NCBI GenBank assembly: GCA_022826385.1
Contig: JAJDUZ010000052.1
Span: forward strand, 51,061-115,060
Direction: 5' to 3'
From: Silicimonas sp.
Lineage (GTDB): Bacteria > Pseudomonadota > Alphaproteobacteria > Rhodobacterales > Rhodobacteraceae
DNA length: 64,000 nucleotides
In this document: piece after piece, positions 9,102 to 18,731 of the stretch
Layout of the letters: every line of letters starts with the position of its first letter
How positions within the stretch are numbered: the stretch's first letter is position 1
Notes under the pieces: model-generated
Told to the model about the DNA's origin: nothing
Seen by the model: only the letters and a program-made list of their open reading frames with translations
Databases searched by the model: none
Made by a program: the position numbers and the translations under genes

Positions 9102-10469
9102 ATGGCTACCGAAATTCTCATGCCCGCCCTTTCACCCACGATGGAGGAAGGCACACTGGCCAAATGGCTCGTCAAGGAAGGCGACACCGTGTCGTCGGGC
9201 GACATCATGGCCGAGATCGAAACCGACAAGGCGACGATGGAATTCGAAGCGGTCGATGAAGGCATCATCGGCAAGATCCTCGTGGCCGAGGGCGCCGAAG
9301 GCGTCAAGGTGAACACGCCGATCGCGGTGCTGGTCGAAGACGGCGAAAGCGCCGACGACATCGCTGCCCCGGCCGCTGCGCCCGCCGCGGCCCCAGCGGA
9401 GGCAGCGCCCGCCGCCGCCGAAACCGCCACCGCTCCTGCCGCGGTGGCCAGCGTCGACCGCACGCCGGACTATCCGGAAGGCACCGAAATGGTCTCGACC
9501 ACCGTCCGCGAAGCATTGCGCGACGCCATGGCCGAGGAAATGCGCGCCGACGAAACCGTCATGTTGATGGGCGAGGAAGTCGCCGAGTACCAAGGCGCCT
9601 ACAAGGTCTCGCAAGGCCTGCTTGATGAATTCGGCGCCCGCCGCGTCGTCGACACGCCCATCACCGAGCACGGCTTTGCCGGCATCGGCGTTGGCGCAAG
9701 CTGGGGTGGTCTGAAACCCATCGTCGAGTTCATGACATGGAACTTCGCGATGCAGGCCATCGACCACATCATCAACTCGGCGGCGAAGACGCTTTACATG
9801 TCGGGTGGTCAGATGGGCAGCCCAATCGTCTTCCGTGGCCCGAACGGCGCCGCGGCCCGCGTGGCCGCGCAGCACAGCCAGGACTATGCGGCATGGTATG
9901 CCAGCGTCCCGGGTCTCCGCGTTGTTCAGCCGTATTCGGCAGCCGACGCGAAAGGCTTGCTGAAACAGGCGATCCGCGACCCGAACCCGGTCGTCTTCCT
10001 CGAAAACGAGGTCCTCTATGGCCAGTCCTTCGACGTGCCGAAGCTGGACGATTTCACCATCCCCTTCGGCAAGGCCCGTGTCTGGCGCGAAGGCTCGGAC
10101 GTGACGCTGGTCTCGTGGGGCATTGGTATGAAGTATGCGCTTGGCGCCGCCGATGAGCTGGCCAAGGAAGGGATTTCAGCCGAGGTCATCGACCTGCGCA
10201 CGCTGCGCCCGATCGACATGCCCACGGTTATCGAAAGCGTGAAGAAGACCAACCGTTGCGTCACCATCGAAGAAGCCTGGCCCGTGGCCTCGATGTCCGA
10301 TTTCATCGGCTCGGAAATCATGCGCGAAGCCTTCGATTACCTCGACGCGCCCGTGCTGAAATGCACCGGCAAGGACGTGCCCATGCCCTATGCGGCCAAC
10401 CTCGAGAAACTGGCGTTGACGTCGGTGAAAGAGGTCATCGACGCCGTCAAAGCCGTGACCTACCGCTAA
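9102..10469 (+). CDS. pdhB: Pyruvate dehydrogenase E1 beta subunit with N-terminal lipoyl domain
   Basis: Beta subunit of E1. Residues 1-80 form a lipoyl domain with the acceptor lysine in [10 protein letters not shown], then an Ala/Pro-rich linker (about 88-118), then the E1-beta transketolase-like pyrimidine and C-terminal domains (for example [20 protein letters not shown] and [15 protein letters not shown]). At 455 residues it is about 120 longer than a plain E1-beta. This fusion is known in alphaproteobacteria. The lipoyl domain is nearly identical, at DNA level too, to the one in the next gene, pdhC, so the extra domain probably came from it by duplication. Confidence 0.97.
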   Translation: MATEILMPALSPTMEEGTLAKWLVKEGDTVSSGDIMAEIETDKATMEFEAVDEGIIGKILVAEGAEGVKVNTPIAVLVEDGESADDIAAPAAAPAAAPAEAAPAAAETATAPAAVASVDRTPDYPEGTEMVSTTVREALRDAMAEEMRADETVMLMGEEVAEYQGAYKVSQGLLDEFGARRVVDTPITEHGFAGIGVGASWGGLKPIVEFMTWNFAMQAIDHIINSAAKTLYMSGGQMGSPIVFRGPNGAAARVAAQHSQDYAAWYASVPGLRVVQPYSAADAKGLLKQAIRDPNPVVFLENEVLYGQSFDVPKLDDFTIPFGKARVWREGSDVTLVSWGIGMKYALGAADELAKEGISAEVIDLRTLRPIDMPTVIESVKKTNRCVTIEEAWPVASMSDFIGSEIMREAFDYLDAPVLKCTGKDVPMPYAANLEKLALTSVKEVIDAVKAVTYR

Positions 10470-10481
10470 GGAGAGACCGAG

Positions 10482-11789
10482 ATGCCCACTGAAATCCTCA
10501 TGCCCGCGCTCTCTCCGACGATGGAGGAAGGGACGCTGGCCAAATGGCTGGTCAAGGAAGGCGACACGGTCTCGTCCGGCGACCTTCTGGCCGAGATCGA
10601 AACCGACAAGGCAACGATGGAGTTCGAAGCCGTCGATGAAGGCGTGATCGGCAAGATCATGGTCGCCGAAGGCACCGAAGGTGTGAAGGTCAATGTGCCG
10701 ATCGCCGTGTTGCTGGAAGACGGCGAAAGCGCCGACGACATCAGCAGCGCACCAGCCGCCGCGCCTGCACCGGAAGCGGCGCCCACCCCTGACGCGGCCA
10801 CCGAGGCGGCGCCCGCCGCCGAGACGGCCGCCCCCGCCCCTGCCGCACCGAGCCATGACGGGACCCGTGTCTTCGCGTCACCGCTGGCGCGCCGCATTGC
10901 CGCCGACAAAGGTCTCGACCTGAGCCAGATCAAGGGCTCGGGCCCGAAAGGCCGGATCGTCAAGGCCGATGTCGAGAACGCAGTACCGGGCGCCAAGCCC
11001 GCCGCAGCCCCGGCCGCCGCCGCAGCAGCAGCACCAGCCGCCGCTGCCGCGCCAACCGGCCCCTCGACCGATCAGGTCACCGCCATGTTCGCGGATCGCG
11101 ACTATGAAGAGGTCAGCCTCGACGGGATGCGCAAGACCATTGCGGCGCGTCTGGGCGAAGCCAAACAGACCATTCCGCATTTCTACCTGCGCCGCGACAT
11201 CGAACTGGATGCGCTTCTTGCTTTCCGCTCGACGCTCAACAAGCAACTGGAAGGCCGCGGCGTGAAGCTGTCGGTCAACGACTTCATCATCAAGGCCTGC
11301 GCCTTGGCCCTGCAAGCCGTGCCGGACGCCAACGCGGTCTGGGCCGGGGATCGTATCCTCAAGCTCAAGCCGTCTGACGTGGCCGTTGCCGTCGCCATCG
11401 AAGGCGGGCTGTTCACGCCGGTTCTGAAAGACGCCGACATGAAATCGCTCAGCGCCCTTTCTGCCGAGATGAAAGACCTCGCCGGTCGCGCCCGCGACCG
11501 CAAGCTGGCACCGCATGAATATCAGGGCGGCAGCTTCGCGATCTCGAACCTTGGCATGTTCGGCATCGACAATTTCGACGCCGTCATCAACCCGCCGCAT
11601 GGCTCGATCCTTGCCGTGGGCGCTGGCGTCAAGAAACCGGTCGTGAAAGACGACGGAACGCTGGGCGTGGCCACCGTGATGAGCGTGACGCTCAGCGTCG
11701 ACCACCGGGTGATCGACGGTGCTCTTGGCGCCGAGTTCCTGACTGCTATAAAGGAGAACCTCGAGAACCCGATCGGAATGCTTGCATGA
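10482..11789 (+). CDS. pdhC: Dihydrolipoamide acetyltransferase (E2) of pyruvate dehydrogenase
   Basis: Transfers the acetyl group from lipoamide to CoA and forms the core of the complex. Domain order in 435 residues: one lipoyl domain (1-80, lysine in [10 protein letters not shown]), Ala/Pro linker, E3/E1-binding domain (about 125-160, [19 protein letters not shown]), a second Ala/Pro linker, and the acetyltransferase domain (about 210-435) ending with the catalytic [13 protein letters not shown]. The last codons overlap the start of a lipoprotein gene by four bases. The E3 gene (lpd) is not in this window. Confidence 0.97.
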   Translation: MPTEILMPALSPTMEEGTLAKWLVKEGDTVSSGDLLAEIETDKATMEFEAVDEGVIGKIMVAEGTEGVKVNVPIAVLLEDGESADDISSAPAAAPAPEAAPTPDAATEAAPAAETAAPAPAAPSHDGTRVFASPLARRIAADKGLDLSQIKGSGPKGRIVKADVENAVPGAKPAAAPAAAAAAAPAAAAAPTGPSTDQVTAMFADRDYEEVSLDGMRKTIAARLGEAKQTIPHFYLRRDIELDALLAFRSTLNKQLEGRGVKLSVNDFIIKACALALQAVPDANAVWAGDRILKLKPSDVAVAVAIEGGLFTPVLKDADMKSLSALSAEMKDLAGRARDRKLAPHEYQGGSFAISNLGMFGIDNFDAVINPPHGSILAVGAGVKKPVVKDDGTLGVATVMSVTLSVDHRVIDGALGAEFLTAIKENLENPIGMLA

Positions 11790-12073
11790 GACCGCTTTAC
11801 CTCCTTCCCGTCCTGGCCCTTCTTGCAGCCTGCAACGATGGGCCGTCGGGGGCCGAGACCTATACCTGCCCGAACGGGCCGGACCTCAGGATCGGTTATT
11901 CCGAGGAAGGCGCGCTGATCCTCTTCCCAAGTGGCCGCACCGAACTGGTGCCGCCCACGGAAACGGTCGATCTTTATGCAAAGCCGGGGATCGTGTGGGA
12001 TGCACGCCAGTTCCGCTCGGCCCGCCTGACGGATGGCAACGCAAGCTATGCTTGCGACCAGATGGCCGGGTAG
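11786..12073 (+). CDS. Small lipoprotein, possibly MliC-like
   Basis: A 95-residue protein with a lipoprotein signal peptide (PVLALLAAC, lipobox cysteine at about residue 17), so anchored in a membrane after processing. The mature part has [13 protein letters not shown] and ends with NASYACDQM, giving two cysteines that could pair. The pattern of a C-containing first strand followed by alternating strands resembles the MliC/C-type-lysozyme-inhibitor fold, but the similarity is weak and this is a guess. Its ATG overlaps the pdhC stop codon by four bases (ATGA), so it is co-translated with the complex. Confidence 0.75.
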   Translation: MRPLYLLPVLALLAACNDGPSGAETYTCPNGPDLRIGYSEEGALILFPSGRTELVPPTETVDLYAKPGIVWDARQFRSARLTDGNASYACDQMAG

Positions 12074-12079
12074 GACCGG

Positions 12080-12568
12080 ATGTCTGACGAGACCTACCTC
12101 CTGACCGCCGAGGACATCGCCGCGATGGAGGGGCTCGCCAAGACCCACTTCCTGAACCCCAACGCCCAGCGGATCAACAAGTCGCTGGGCGACGCGACCG
12201 GCCTGACCGGCCTCGGCATTCACCTGATCGAGGTCGAACCGGGCCGCGACACGACCGAAACCCACGTGCACTATCACGAGGACGAGGCGGTGTTCGTTCT
12301 CTCCGGCACGGCCACGGCACAGATCGGAGAGGAAAGCGTCAAGATCGGGCCCGGTGATTTCATCGGCTATCGCAAGGGCGGCCAGCCCCACAACATCCGC
12401 AACACGGGCTCAGAGACGTTTCGGTGTCTGGTGATCGGGCAACGGCTTGACCAGGACGTCGCCGACTATACCGAGCAAAGCAAGCGCATCTACCGAAACG
12501 CGGGCATGGCATGGGATCTGGTCGATCACGACGCCCTGACGCATCCGCAGGCCGGCGCGAAAAAATGA
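12080..12568 (+). CDS. Cupin-domain protein (first of a tandem pair)
   Basis: A 162-residue cytosolic protein with a single cupin barrel. Metal-binding motif 1 is seen as HVHYHEDEAVFVLSG (two histidines and a glutamate) and motif 2 as GPGDFIGYRKGGQPHNI (later histidine), so a divalent metal site is likely. No other domain. The reaction is unknown; relatives include sugar isomerases, dioxygenases and storage-like proteins. It lies seven bases after the lipoprotein gene and is followed by a paralogue of the same length and domain plan, pointing to a tandem duplication. Confidence 0.85.
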   Translation: MSDETYLLTAEDIAAMEGLAKTHFLNPNAQRINKSLGDATGLTGLGIHLIEVEPGRDTTETHVHYHEDEAVFVLSGTATAQIGEESVKIGPGDFIGYRKGGQPHNIRNTGSETFRCLVIGQRLDQDVADYTEQSKRIYRNAGMAWDLVDHDALTHPQAGAKK

Positions 12569-12599
12569 CACCTTAACGGTATCCACACTTTTTGTGCCT

Positions 12600-12621
12600 A
12601 CAGGCCAATAGACTGGCCTGT
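12600..12621. promoter_or_regulatory. Palindrome in the leader of the second cupin gene
   Basis: ACAGGCCA, six bases, TGGCCTGT is a perfect inverted repeat ending about 9 bases before the AGGAGG of the second cupin gene. It may be an operator or an intercistronic hairpin affecting translation of the downstream gene; no T-run follows. Confidence 0.5.
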
Positions 12622-12642
12622 CGCCGTGCAAGGAGGATACCG

Positions 12643-13128
12643 ATGCGTAACGAAACCTATGTGCTCTCTGCCGACGAGATCGGACAGAAGTCGGGCAAGG
12701 AAAAGACGCATTTCCTGAATGACCACGCCCGCCGGTCCGAAAAAGGTTTGGGGAAAGCAACCGGCCTGAACGAGATTGATTTCTGCATTGTCGAGGTCGC
12801 GCCGGGCGACGAGTCCACCGAACACCACAAGCACTACCACGAGGAAGAGTGTCTTTACATTCTTGAAGGTCAGGGCACAGCCCGGATCGGCGCTGACAGT
12901 TTCGACGTCGGCCCCGGCGACTTCGTCGGTTTCCGCGCAGGCGGATTGGCCCACAGTCTGAAGAACACCGGCTCGCGCCCCCTGCGCTGCATCACGGTCA
13001 GCCAGCGCAAGGATCACGACGTGTCGGACTATCCTCGGATGGGCAAACGTCTGTTCCGCAACCGCGATCTGACATGGAACATGGTGGACGTGACGGTGAT
13101 CGACCGGCCGTTCGGCGCCAAGACCTGA
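12643..13128 (+). CDS. Cupin-domain protein (second of a tandem pair)
   Basis: A 161-residue paralogue of the preceding protein. Cupin motif 1 is HHKHYHEEECLYILEG and motif 2 is GPGDFVGFRAGGLAHSL, so the likely metal ligands are conserved. Both paralogues start alike (RNETYVLSADEI here, DETYLLTAEDI in the first). The ATG at 12643 is supported by a perfect AGGAGG; an earlier in-frame start at 12592 lies before the palindrome and lacks a ribosome-binding site. The two copies have clearly diverged, so the duplication is old. Confidence 0.87.
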   Translation: MRNETYVLSADEIGQKSGKEKTHFLNDHARRSEKGLGKATGLNEIDFCIVEVAPGDESTEHHKHYHEEECLYILEGQGTARIGADSFDVGPGDFVGFRAGGLAHSLKNTGSRPLRCITVSQRKDHDVSDYPRMGKRLFRNRDLTWNMVDVTVIDRPFGAKT

Positions 13129-13150
13129 CCGGTCCCAGCGCCGCGCCAAG

Positions 13151-14215
13151 TCACATCTGGTTGCTGGGGGTGGACCGCGAAATCGCGATCTCTTCCTCGG
13201 TCATCTCTTCAGCGATGCCGTCGAACAGCGGGGTCGACAAATAGCGCTCGCCCGTGTCCGGCAACATGCAAAGGATCACCGACCCTTCCGGCGCGGTCTC
13301 GGCCACCTGCATCGAAATGGCAAAGGTCGACCCGCCTGAAATCCCGGTGAAAATCCCTTCCTCCGCCGCAAGCCGCTTGGACCAAGCGATGCCATCCGGC
13401 CCGGCTACCGGCAGCAGTTCATCATAGAACCCCTTGTCCAGCCCCTCCTGCAGAACATGCGGAATGATATCGGGCGTCCACCCTTGGATCGGATGCGGCT
13501 CCCAAGCCGGGTGACCGGACGACGGCGTATTGTCCGGGTTCCGCTCCTGCGGCGTGCCCGACCCAACCAGCGCCGCATTCGCAGGCTCGGTCAGGATGAT
13601 CTTGGTGTCCGGCCGCTCTTTCCGCAGCACCCGCCCAACGCCCGAAAACGTGCCGCCCGTGCCATAGCCCGTCACGAAGTAATCCAGCCGCTCGCCCGCG
13701 AAATCCCCGATGATCTCGCGCGCCGTCGTGTTCTCGTGAATGTCGGCATTGGCCGATGTCTCGAACTGCGCCGCGTTGAACCAGCCATGTTCTTCGACCA
13801 GCTCGCGCAGCTTCACCATCATCCCGTAAGCCTTCTCGGCCCGCGGCGTCAGCACAACCTTGGCGCCCAGAAACCGCATCAGCTTCCGGCGCTCGACCGA
13901 GAAACTGTCGGCCATAACACAAACCAGCGGATAGCCCTTGGCCGCGCACACCATCGCCAATCCGATGCCAGTATTGCCCGAGGTCGCCTCGACCACCGTC
14001 TGACCGGGTTTCAGCGCGCCCGACCGCTCGGCCGCCTCGATGATATTCAACGCAAGCCGGTCCTTCACCGACCCAAGCGGATTAAATGCTTCAAATTTCA
14101 CATAAACGGTCACGTGCTCGGGCGCGATCCGGTTGATCTTGACCACCGGCGTATCGCCCACCGTGTCCAGAATGCTGTCGAACCGACCCCGACCTTCTGT
14201 CTGACGAATGCTCAT
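13151..14215 (-). CDS. cysK: Cysteine synthase (O-acetylserine sulfhydrylase)
   Basis: A PLP enzyme that makes cysteine from O-acetylserine and sulfide. The PLP lysine is in PLGSVKDRLA and the phosphate-binding/substrate loop is TSGNTGIGLAM; the glycine-rich GYGTGGTFSGVGR loop is also intact. The 354-residue protein is slightly longer than E. coli CysK because of a C-terminal extension (EEMTEEEIAISRST). ATG 14215 is used; a GTG immediately before it (14218) is also possible, and GGGGAG lies upstream of both. cysE, next on the same strand, makes its substrate, and the two proteins normally form the cysteine synthase complex. Confidence 0.95.
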   Translation of the reverse strand: MSIRQTEGRGRFDSILDTVGDTPVVKINRIAPEHVTVYVKFEAFNPLGSVKDRLALNIIEAAERSGALKPGQTVVEATSGNTGIGLAMVCAAKGYPLVCVMADSFSVERRKLMRFLGAKVVLTPRAEKAYGMMVKLRELVEEHGWFNAAQFETSANADIHENTTAREIIGDFAGERLDYFVTGYGTGGTFSGVGRVLRKERPDTKIILTEPANAALVGSGTPQERNPDNTPSSGHPAWEPHPIQGWTPDIIPHVLQEGLDKGFYDELLPVAGPDGIAWSKRLAAEEGIFTGISGGSTFAISMQVAETAPEGSVILCMLPDTGERYLSTPLFDGIAEEMTEEEIAISRSTPSNQM

Positions 14216-14307
14216 CACTCAGCTCCCCATTGCGTGCCAGGGCACCCTAACAGGTTCCGCGAAAAAAGCAGCGCTTCATAGAAAAAAGGAGGTCGTTCCG
14301 TCCCGGC

Positions 14308-15123
14308 TCAGGCGCCGGGCACGCCGTTCAGGATCTGGTCCATCGACAGGGACGGTTGATCGCAGCCCGCCTCGCCCACGATCTTTGCGGGCACACCGGC
14401 GACCGTCTTGCAGGGCGGCACTTCGTCCAGCACCACCGAACCGGCGGCGACGCGGCTGCAATTCCCGACCTTGATATTGCCCAGAACCTTCGCACCCGCG
14501 CCGATCAGAACACCGTCCCCGATCTTCGGATGACGATCGTCATCCTCCTTCCCGGTCCCGCCCAAAGTGACCGAGTGCAGCATCGACACGTTGTCCCCGA
14601 CAACCGCCGTTTCACCGATCACGATCGAATGGGCATGGTCAATCATCAGACCACGGCCGATCCGGGCATTCGGATGAATATCGATCCCGAACACCTCGCT
14701 GACACGCGCTTGAATGAAGTAAGCCAGGTCCTTCCGACCCTGCTTCCACAGCCAATGCCCCACGCGATACGCCTGCACCGCCTGATAGCCCTTGAAGTAA
14801 AGCAAAGGCTGCAACAGCGAATGGCAAGCCGGATCACGCTCGTAAACCGCAACGATATCCGCCCGCGCCGCCTCGGCCAAACCCGGTTCGGCGGCATAGG
14901 CTTCTTCGCACAATTCGCGCAACAATTGCCCCGACATCTCGGCCGAAGACAGCTTCGACGCGATGCGATACGACAGCGCGTTTTCCAGAGATTTATGATG
15001 CAAAACAGACGCATGCGCCATTCCGCCGATCAGCGGTTCGGCCGCCACGGCGGCGCGCGCATCGTCCTGAATACGTTGCCAGACCGGGTCCAGCGGTGTT
15101 GGGCGGGGTTGCTGTTGTGCCAT
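14308..15123 (-). CDS. cysE: Serine O-acetyltransferase
   Basis: Acetylates serine with acetyl-CoA to give O-acetylserine, the first step of cysteine synthesis. The 271-residue protein has the N-terminal helical region (to about residue 140) and then the left-handed beta-helix with hexapeptide repeats (GIDIHPNARIGRGLMIDHAH, TAVVGDNVSM, HPKIGDGVLIGAGAKVLG, KVGNCSRVAAGSVV). The C-terminal tail that inserts in CysK in other bacteria would be QILNGVPGA, lacking the usual terminal isoleucine. It is upstream of cysK on the same strand with a 92-base spacer. Confidence 0.96.
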   Translation of the reverse strand: MAQQQPRPTPLDPVWQRIQDDARAAVAAEPLIGGMAHASVLHHKSLENALSYRIASKLSSAEMSGQLLRELCEEAYAAEPGLAEAARADIVAVYERDPACHSLLQPLLYFKGYQAVQAYRVGHWLWKQGRKDLAYFIQARVSEVFGIDIHPNARIGRGLMIDHAHSIVIGETAVVGDNVSMLHSVTLGGTGKEDDDRHPKIGDGVLIGAGAKVLGNIKVGNCSRVAAGSVVLDEVPPCKTVAGVPAKIVGEAGCDQPSLSMDQILNGVPGA

Positions 15124-15206
15124 CTGGCGCTCCTTGCAATCTGTCAGCCTTTTAGAACAGATAGGAGCGTCAAACCAATGAAAAACCCTGACACCGGCTA
15201 TTCACG

Positions 15207-15548
15207 ATGCTGAAAGATGACGAAATCGCAGCATGTCGCGCAGCCCTCTTGGCAGAACGCGATGGATTGGCCGCCGAAGATATGGCCTCCGCCGACAACC
15301 GGGCGACAGTGACACTCGACCAGCAATCCGTTGGCCGCCTCAGCCGGATGGACGCCCTCCAACAGCAAGCGATGGCACAGGCCACCGCCCGTCGCCGCCA
15401 AGGGCGCGAGGCCCGCATCGCCGCCGCCCTCGCCCGGATCGACGAGGGCGAGTTCGGCTTCTGTCAGGACTGCGGCGAGGAGATCGGCCTGAAACGCCTC
15501 ACCCTCGACCCTACCTTGCCCACCTGCGTGAGCTGCGCCCAAGGCTAG
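15207..15548 (+). CDS. DksA/TraR-family zinc-finger protein
   Basis: A 113-residue protein. The N-terminal two thirds are helical with alternating charge and Ala (coiled coil), and the C-terminus has a C4 zinc finger, CQDCG ... CVSCA, with the conserved IGLKRL between. This is the TraR/DksA pattern: proteins that enter the RNA polymerase secondary channel and alter promoter response with ppGpp. It is shorter than E. coli DksA (151) and longer than TraR, so it is one of the small DksA-like proteins common in alphaproteobacteria. It overlaps the end of the convergent DUF2793 gene by four bases. Confidence 0.88.
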   Translation: MLKDDEIAACRAALLAERDGLAAEDMASADNRATVTLDQQSVGRLSRMDALQQQAMAQATARRRQGREARIAAALARIDEGEFGFCQDCGEEIGLKRLTLDPTLPTCVSCAQG

Positions 15549-16249
15549 GCCCGCGGCAACGTCAATTCGGCCAGATGCACCGCCAGCCGCACCGTGCCCG
15601 AGCCATCAAAAACACCACCCAGCGCCGTCAGCACCAGATCGGTATCGGCGTAATAGGTCAGCGGCTGCCCGGTCAGCCCCCGCATCCACGAGCCTGCGAC
15701 AACCCCGATCCCGCTGCCATAGCGGTCGGCGGCCCCGGCCACGCCCAGCTCCAGCCCGGTCGCCCCGCCAACATCGGCAAGCACACGGCCTGTCACGCCG
15801 TAAACAACTGTATTCGCTGGAATAACCGACGACACCACCGACGACACCCCGGCTTGCACGGCATGATCCACCTCAACCGTCCGATGCACGAACCCGGCCC
15901 CGTTTGGTGACAGCGCCCCTGCCCCTTCGACCCAGTCCGCACCGTCAAATTGCACCCTCGCGCCATCGGCCCAGCCCTGCCACCCGGCTTGGGGCGCCAG
16001 AAACACCCAGCCGCCATTGGCAAACACCGCCAATTTCCCATCCTGGCCGCTCCAGTCGCCGGACGCCCCAACGCCAACACCATGGGCCTCACCCTCGCTG
16101 GGGGAACCCGGCGGCACCGTCCCGCCGACCGAGGCAAGCGACAACTGCACCAACGCGTCCAGCCGCGTCAGGCTCTCGTTCACGGTGACATGTTTCTGCG
16201 CTTGCGCCGCCGCCACCAGCGGCAATCCAAGTTTTGCTGTATCAGTCAT
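15545..16249 (-). CDS. DUF2793 protein of the gene transfer agent cluster
   Basis: The 234-residue protein starts with TDTAKLGLPLVAAAQAQKH and VNESLTRLDALVQL, the DUF2793 signature, followed by a Gly/Ser/Val-rich beta-structured region typical of fibre or spike proteins. DUF2793 genes are usual at the 3-prime end of Rhodobacterales GTA clusters, after g15. The start is ATG 16249, giving an 8-base overlap with the end of the g15 remnant. The ORF is intact, unlike its neighbour. With no capsid genes in the cluster it has no particle to attach to, unless a second GTA or phage exists elsewhere in the genome. Confidence 0.85.
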   Translation of the reverse strand: MTDTAKLGLPLVAAAQAQKHVTVNESLTRLDALVQLSLASVGGTVPPGSPSEGEAHGVGVGASGDWSGQDGKLAVFANGGWVFLAPQAGWQGWADGARVQFDGADWVEGAGALSPNGAGFVHRTVEVDHAVQAGVSSVVSSVIPANTVVYGVTGRVLADVGGATGLELGVAGAADRYGSGIGVVAGSWMRGLTGQPLTYYADTDLVLTALGGVFDGSGTVRLAVHLAELTLPRA

Positions 16250-18731
16250 CGATGGTGATCCTCGCTTCGTGTCCGGGACCGTAAAGGTCCGATATCTGGG
16301 CAATTTCCACGTCGAACGCGCCGTTTACCCCATCAGCCAAGCGCGCAGCGGCGTCGTAGGTCCAACGGGCGGTGCCAACCGTCTCTTCGCGCACCAGAAG
16401 CCTGCCCGCGCGCACCCGCACGCGATAGGCCTCATAGCTTTCGCCCAACGGCACCTCGGCCATGTCCCACGTGTCGCCACCGATCCGCGTGCGCCGTATC
16501 CACGTCAGCGCATGCCCCCCCGCACCGTCAGACGCAGACCGCAGATGCACCGGCGCAAACGGCTTCAGGCCCAGCGCCGACACCGCATGGGTCAGCTCGA
16601 CATAGGTCTCGTCGTCCACCGGGCGCGCAGCCGGCCCGACCCGATAGCGCCGCGTGATCCCGCGCAGGCTCTCGGCCACGGGCACCTGCACCGGTGCTGT
16701 GTCCAACACGATCACGGTCGAACCGGCAGGCCAGACCGCCTGCATATGCCCATCCGTGCCCTGCTGACCGCGCAGCAGATGGCCAAGCTGCCACGTGTCT
16801 TCGCCCGTCAGCACCGCGTCGCGGAACTAGAACAACTCCCACAAGCCCGACCCGTCGCTGATCGCAGCCACATTGCCACCACCGTAGAAGGCCAAGTCGT
16901 CGACCGACCCCAGCGTTCCACCGCTCAACTGCACCGAAACGCCAGCCCCCCGCTGCGGCAAACCCGGTTGCGCTGCGCCGAGGTCATCCAACGTCACGCC
17001 CATCACCGCGCTTTGGCTCAGCGCAGTCTCATAGGTCCAGCTGGCCCCATCAAGCGAAGAATAGACCGCCACCGACCCAGGCCAGGTCTCGCCACTGGCG
17101 GCCTGCCATGGGGCGTCCGGCAATTCGGCACCCGTCATCAACGGCAACTCGAACATCTCGGCCCAAACCGGCAGTGGCACACTGACCGTCGGAACCGAAT
17201 TGACGCCCTCGTCCGCCAGATAGCTGTGATAGACACCGCGCTCGACCCGCACCGCCTCCATCTGCTTCATGCCGCCGTCTTCGACCCGGTCGATCCGGAA
17301 ACTGTCGCCCCCGATCTCGACCACATCACCCGCTCCAAGCCCCGACGACATCGGCACCGCGAAGGCGGCCCGATCCCGCGCCACCCGCGCTTCGGCCAAC
17401 CAGCGTTCGACAACGCCCCGTGCCTCACCCTGCGTCAGCGCCAAGGGCATCTCGCTTTGCGAGACCGAAGTGGTCGCCTCGTCCGGGAATATCCCCTCGG
17501 TGCTGCGCGTCTCATAGTCGCCATCCGCCTCGACGAATGTCAGCCGCACACGGCCCGCCGTCTCGGCTTCGGGCGCACGCGTCAGAGACAGGACCCCGTC
17601 GCTTTCACCACGCGCCATGTCCGCCTCGACCAGACTGGACGTTGCCCGGCCATCGCGGTTTCGGAAGACCAAGTTACCGTCCCGCTCGATCGCATCGATG
17701 CCAAAGGTCAGCAGCAGGGGCTGCAAGGCGGCGCGCGCGGTCTCGCTGCCATCCAGCGCATAACCGCGCACCAATCCGCGCACATCACTGACATCCACGG
17801 CACTGCACCCGGCGCGCTCGCAAATCTCGGCAATCAGCCCGTCCAGCGACCGCGACGACGCACGCCCATTCAGCCAATGCCCGCGCGCATAGTTGTCGGC
17901 GTCGGTCCATGTCTCGGTATCGGCCGGGAAGAACGGATAGGGCCGCGCATCCCAGGCCCAGACATACATCCGGTCAGTTGGCACCATCGACGTGCCATAC
18001 AGGGACGACACCGGATTGTTCTCCGCATCGCCCCAGAACTCGGCCATCGCACGCAGATATTGCATCTGGATCAGGTCGTCGCGCGCCCCGCTGGAATACT
18101 TCGGCAACGAAGACTCAGACGACTTCGGATCAAGAAACTTGTTCGGCTCGTTCGTCGCGTTGTCGACGGCAGCACAGCCCAGCTCATCCACCCAGGCGGC
18201 ATCGAACTGAGGTCCGCGCAACGCCTCGAAATCATGCGCCGAGAACACTTTGGCCTCGGCCCCGTTCGGCCAAATCAACTGGCGACGGTCGGCAATCCAT
18301 TTCGGCCGCCGGTCTTCAGGCGTGCAGGCCAGAATGCCGCTTTCGCCCTGAACCATCACATCCCGCGCCTGGTCATAGGTCTCGCCAACCAGCGCCACCC
18401 GCTGACATCGACCGGCATCCAACGGCCCCGACCCTTCGACCTGCGTCCGCACCCATTCCGCACCCGCGCGCGTCTTGCCAGCCCCCCGACCGCCCATCAC
18501 CACCCAGGTTTTCCAATCCCCCTCGGGCGGCATCTGATGCGGCAGCGCCCAGAACTCGAACAGGAAGGGCAGACCCCGGATCTCTTCATCCGTCAGACTC
18601 TTCAGAAAGCTCTCCTGAACCGAGCGAGGCGCGGATGCGATCAAGTTTGCCCCCGATTGAACACCGGAGGTCGTCGAAATCGAGAGGGGCGTTTGCAACC
18701 CGCTTCGCAGCGAAGAGAATTCGATCTTCAT
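16242..18731 (-). pseudogene. GTA terminase large subunit (g2) fused in frame to tail/host-specificity protein (g15), with an amber stop
   Basis: Residues 1 to about 183 are the ATPase half of the GTA terminase: LFEFWALPHQ, Walker A GGRGAGKTRAG (about 80-90), and FEALRGPQFDAAWVDEL with the Walker B acidic pair. Directly after EL the sequence becomes ELGCAAVDNATNEPNKFLDP ... FWGDAENNPVSS, ARPYPFFP, DNYARGHWLNGR, which is the end of the GTA TIM-barrel domain and the following tail domain of g15. The terminase nuclease domain, portal, protease, capsid and g6-g14 and the first half of g15 are absent. The frame is kept across the junction (18177-18188). A single TAG at 16827-16829 follows LWELF; the next codons (FRDAVLTGEDTWQLGHLLRG) continue g15 in the same frame to the stop at 16242, so it is a point nonsense mutation. 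The start at 18731 overlaps g1 by 146 bases and is uncertain. Confidence 0.85.
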
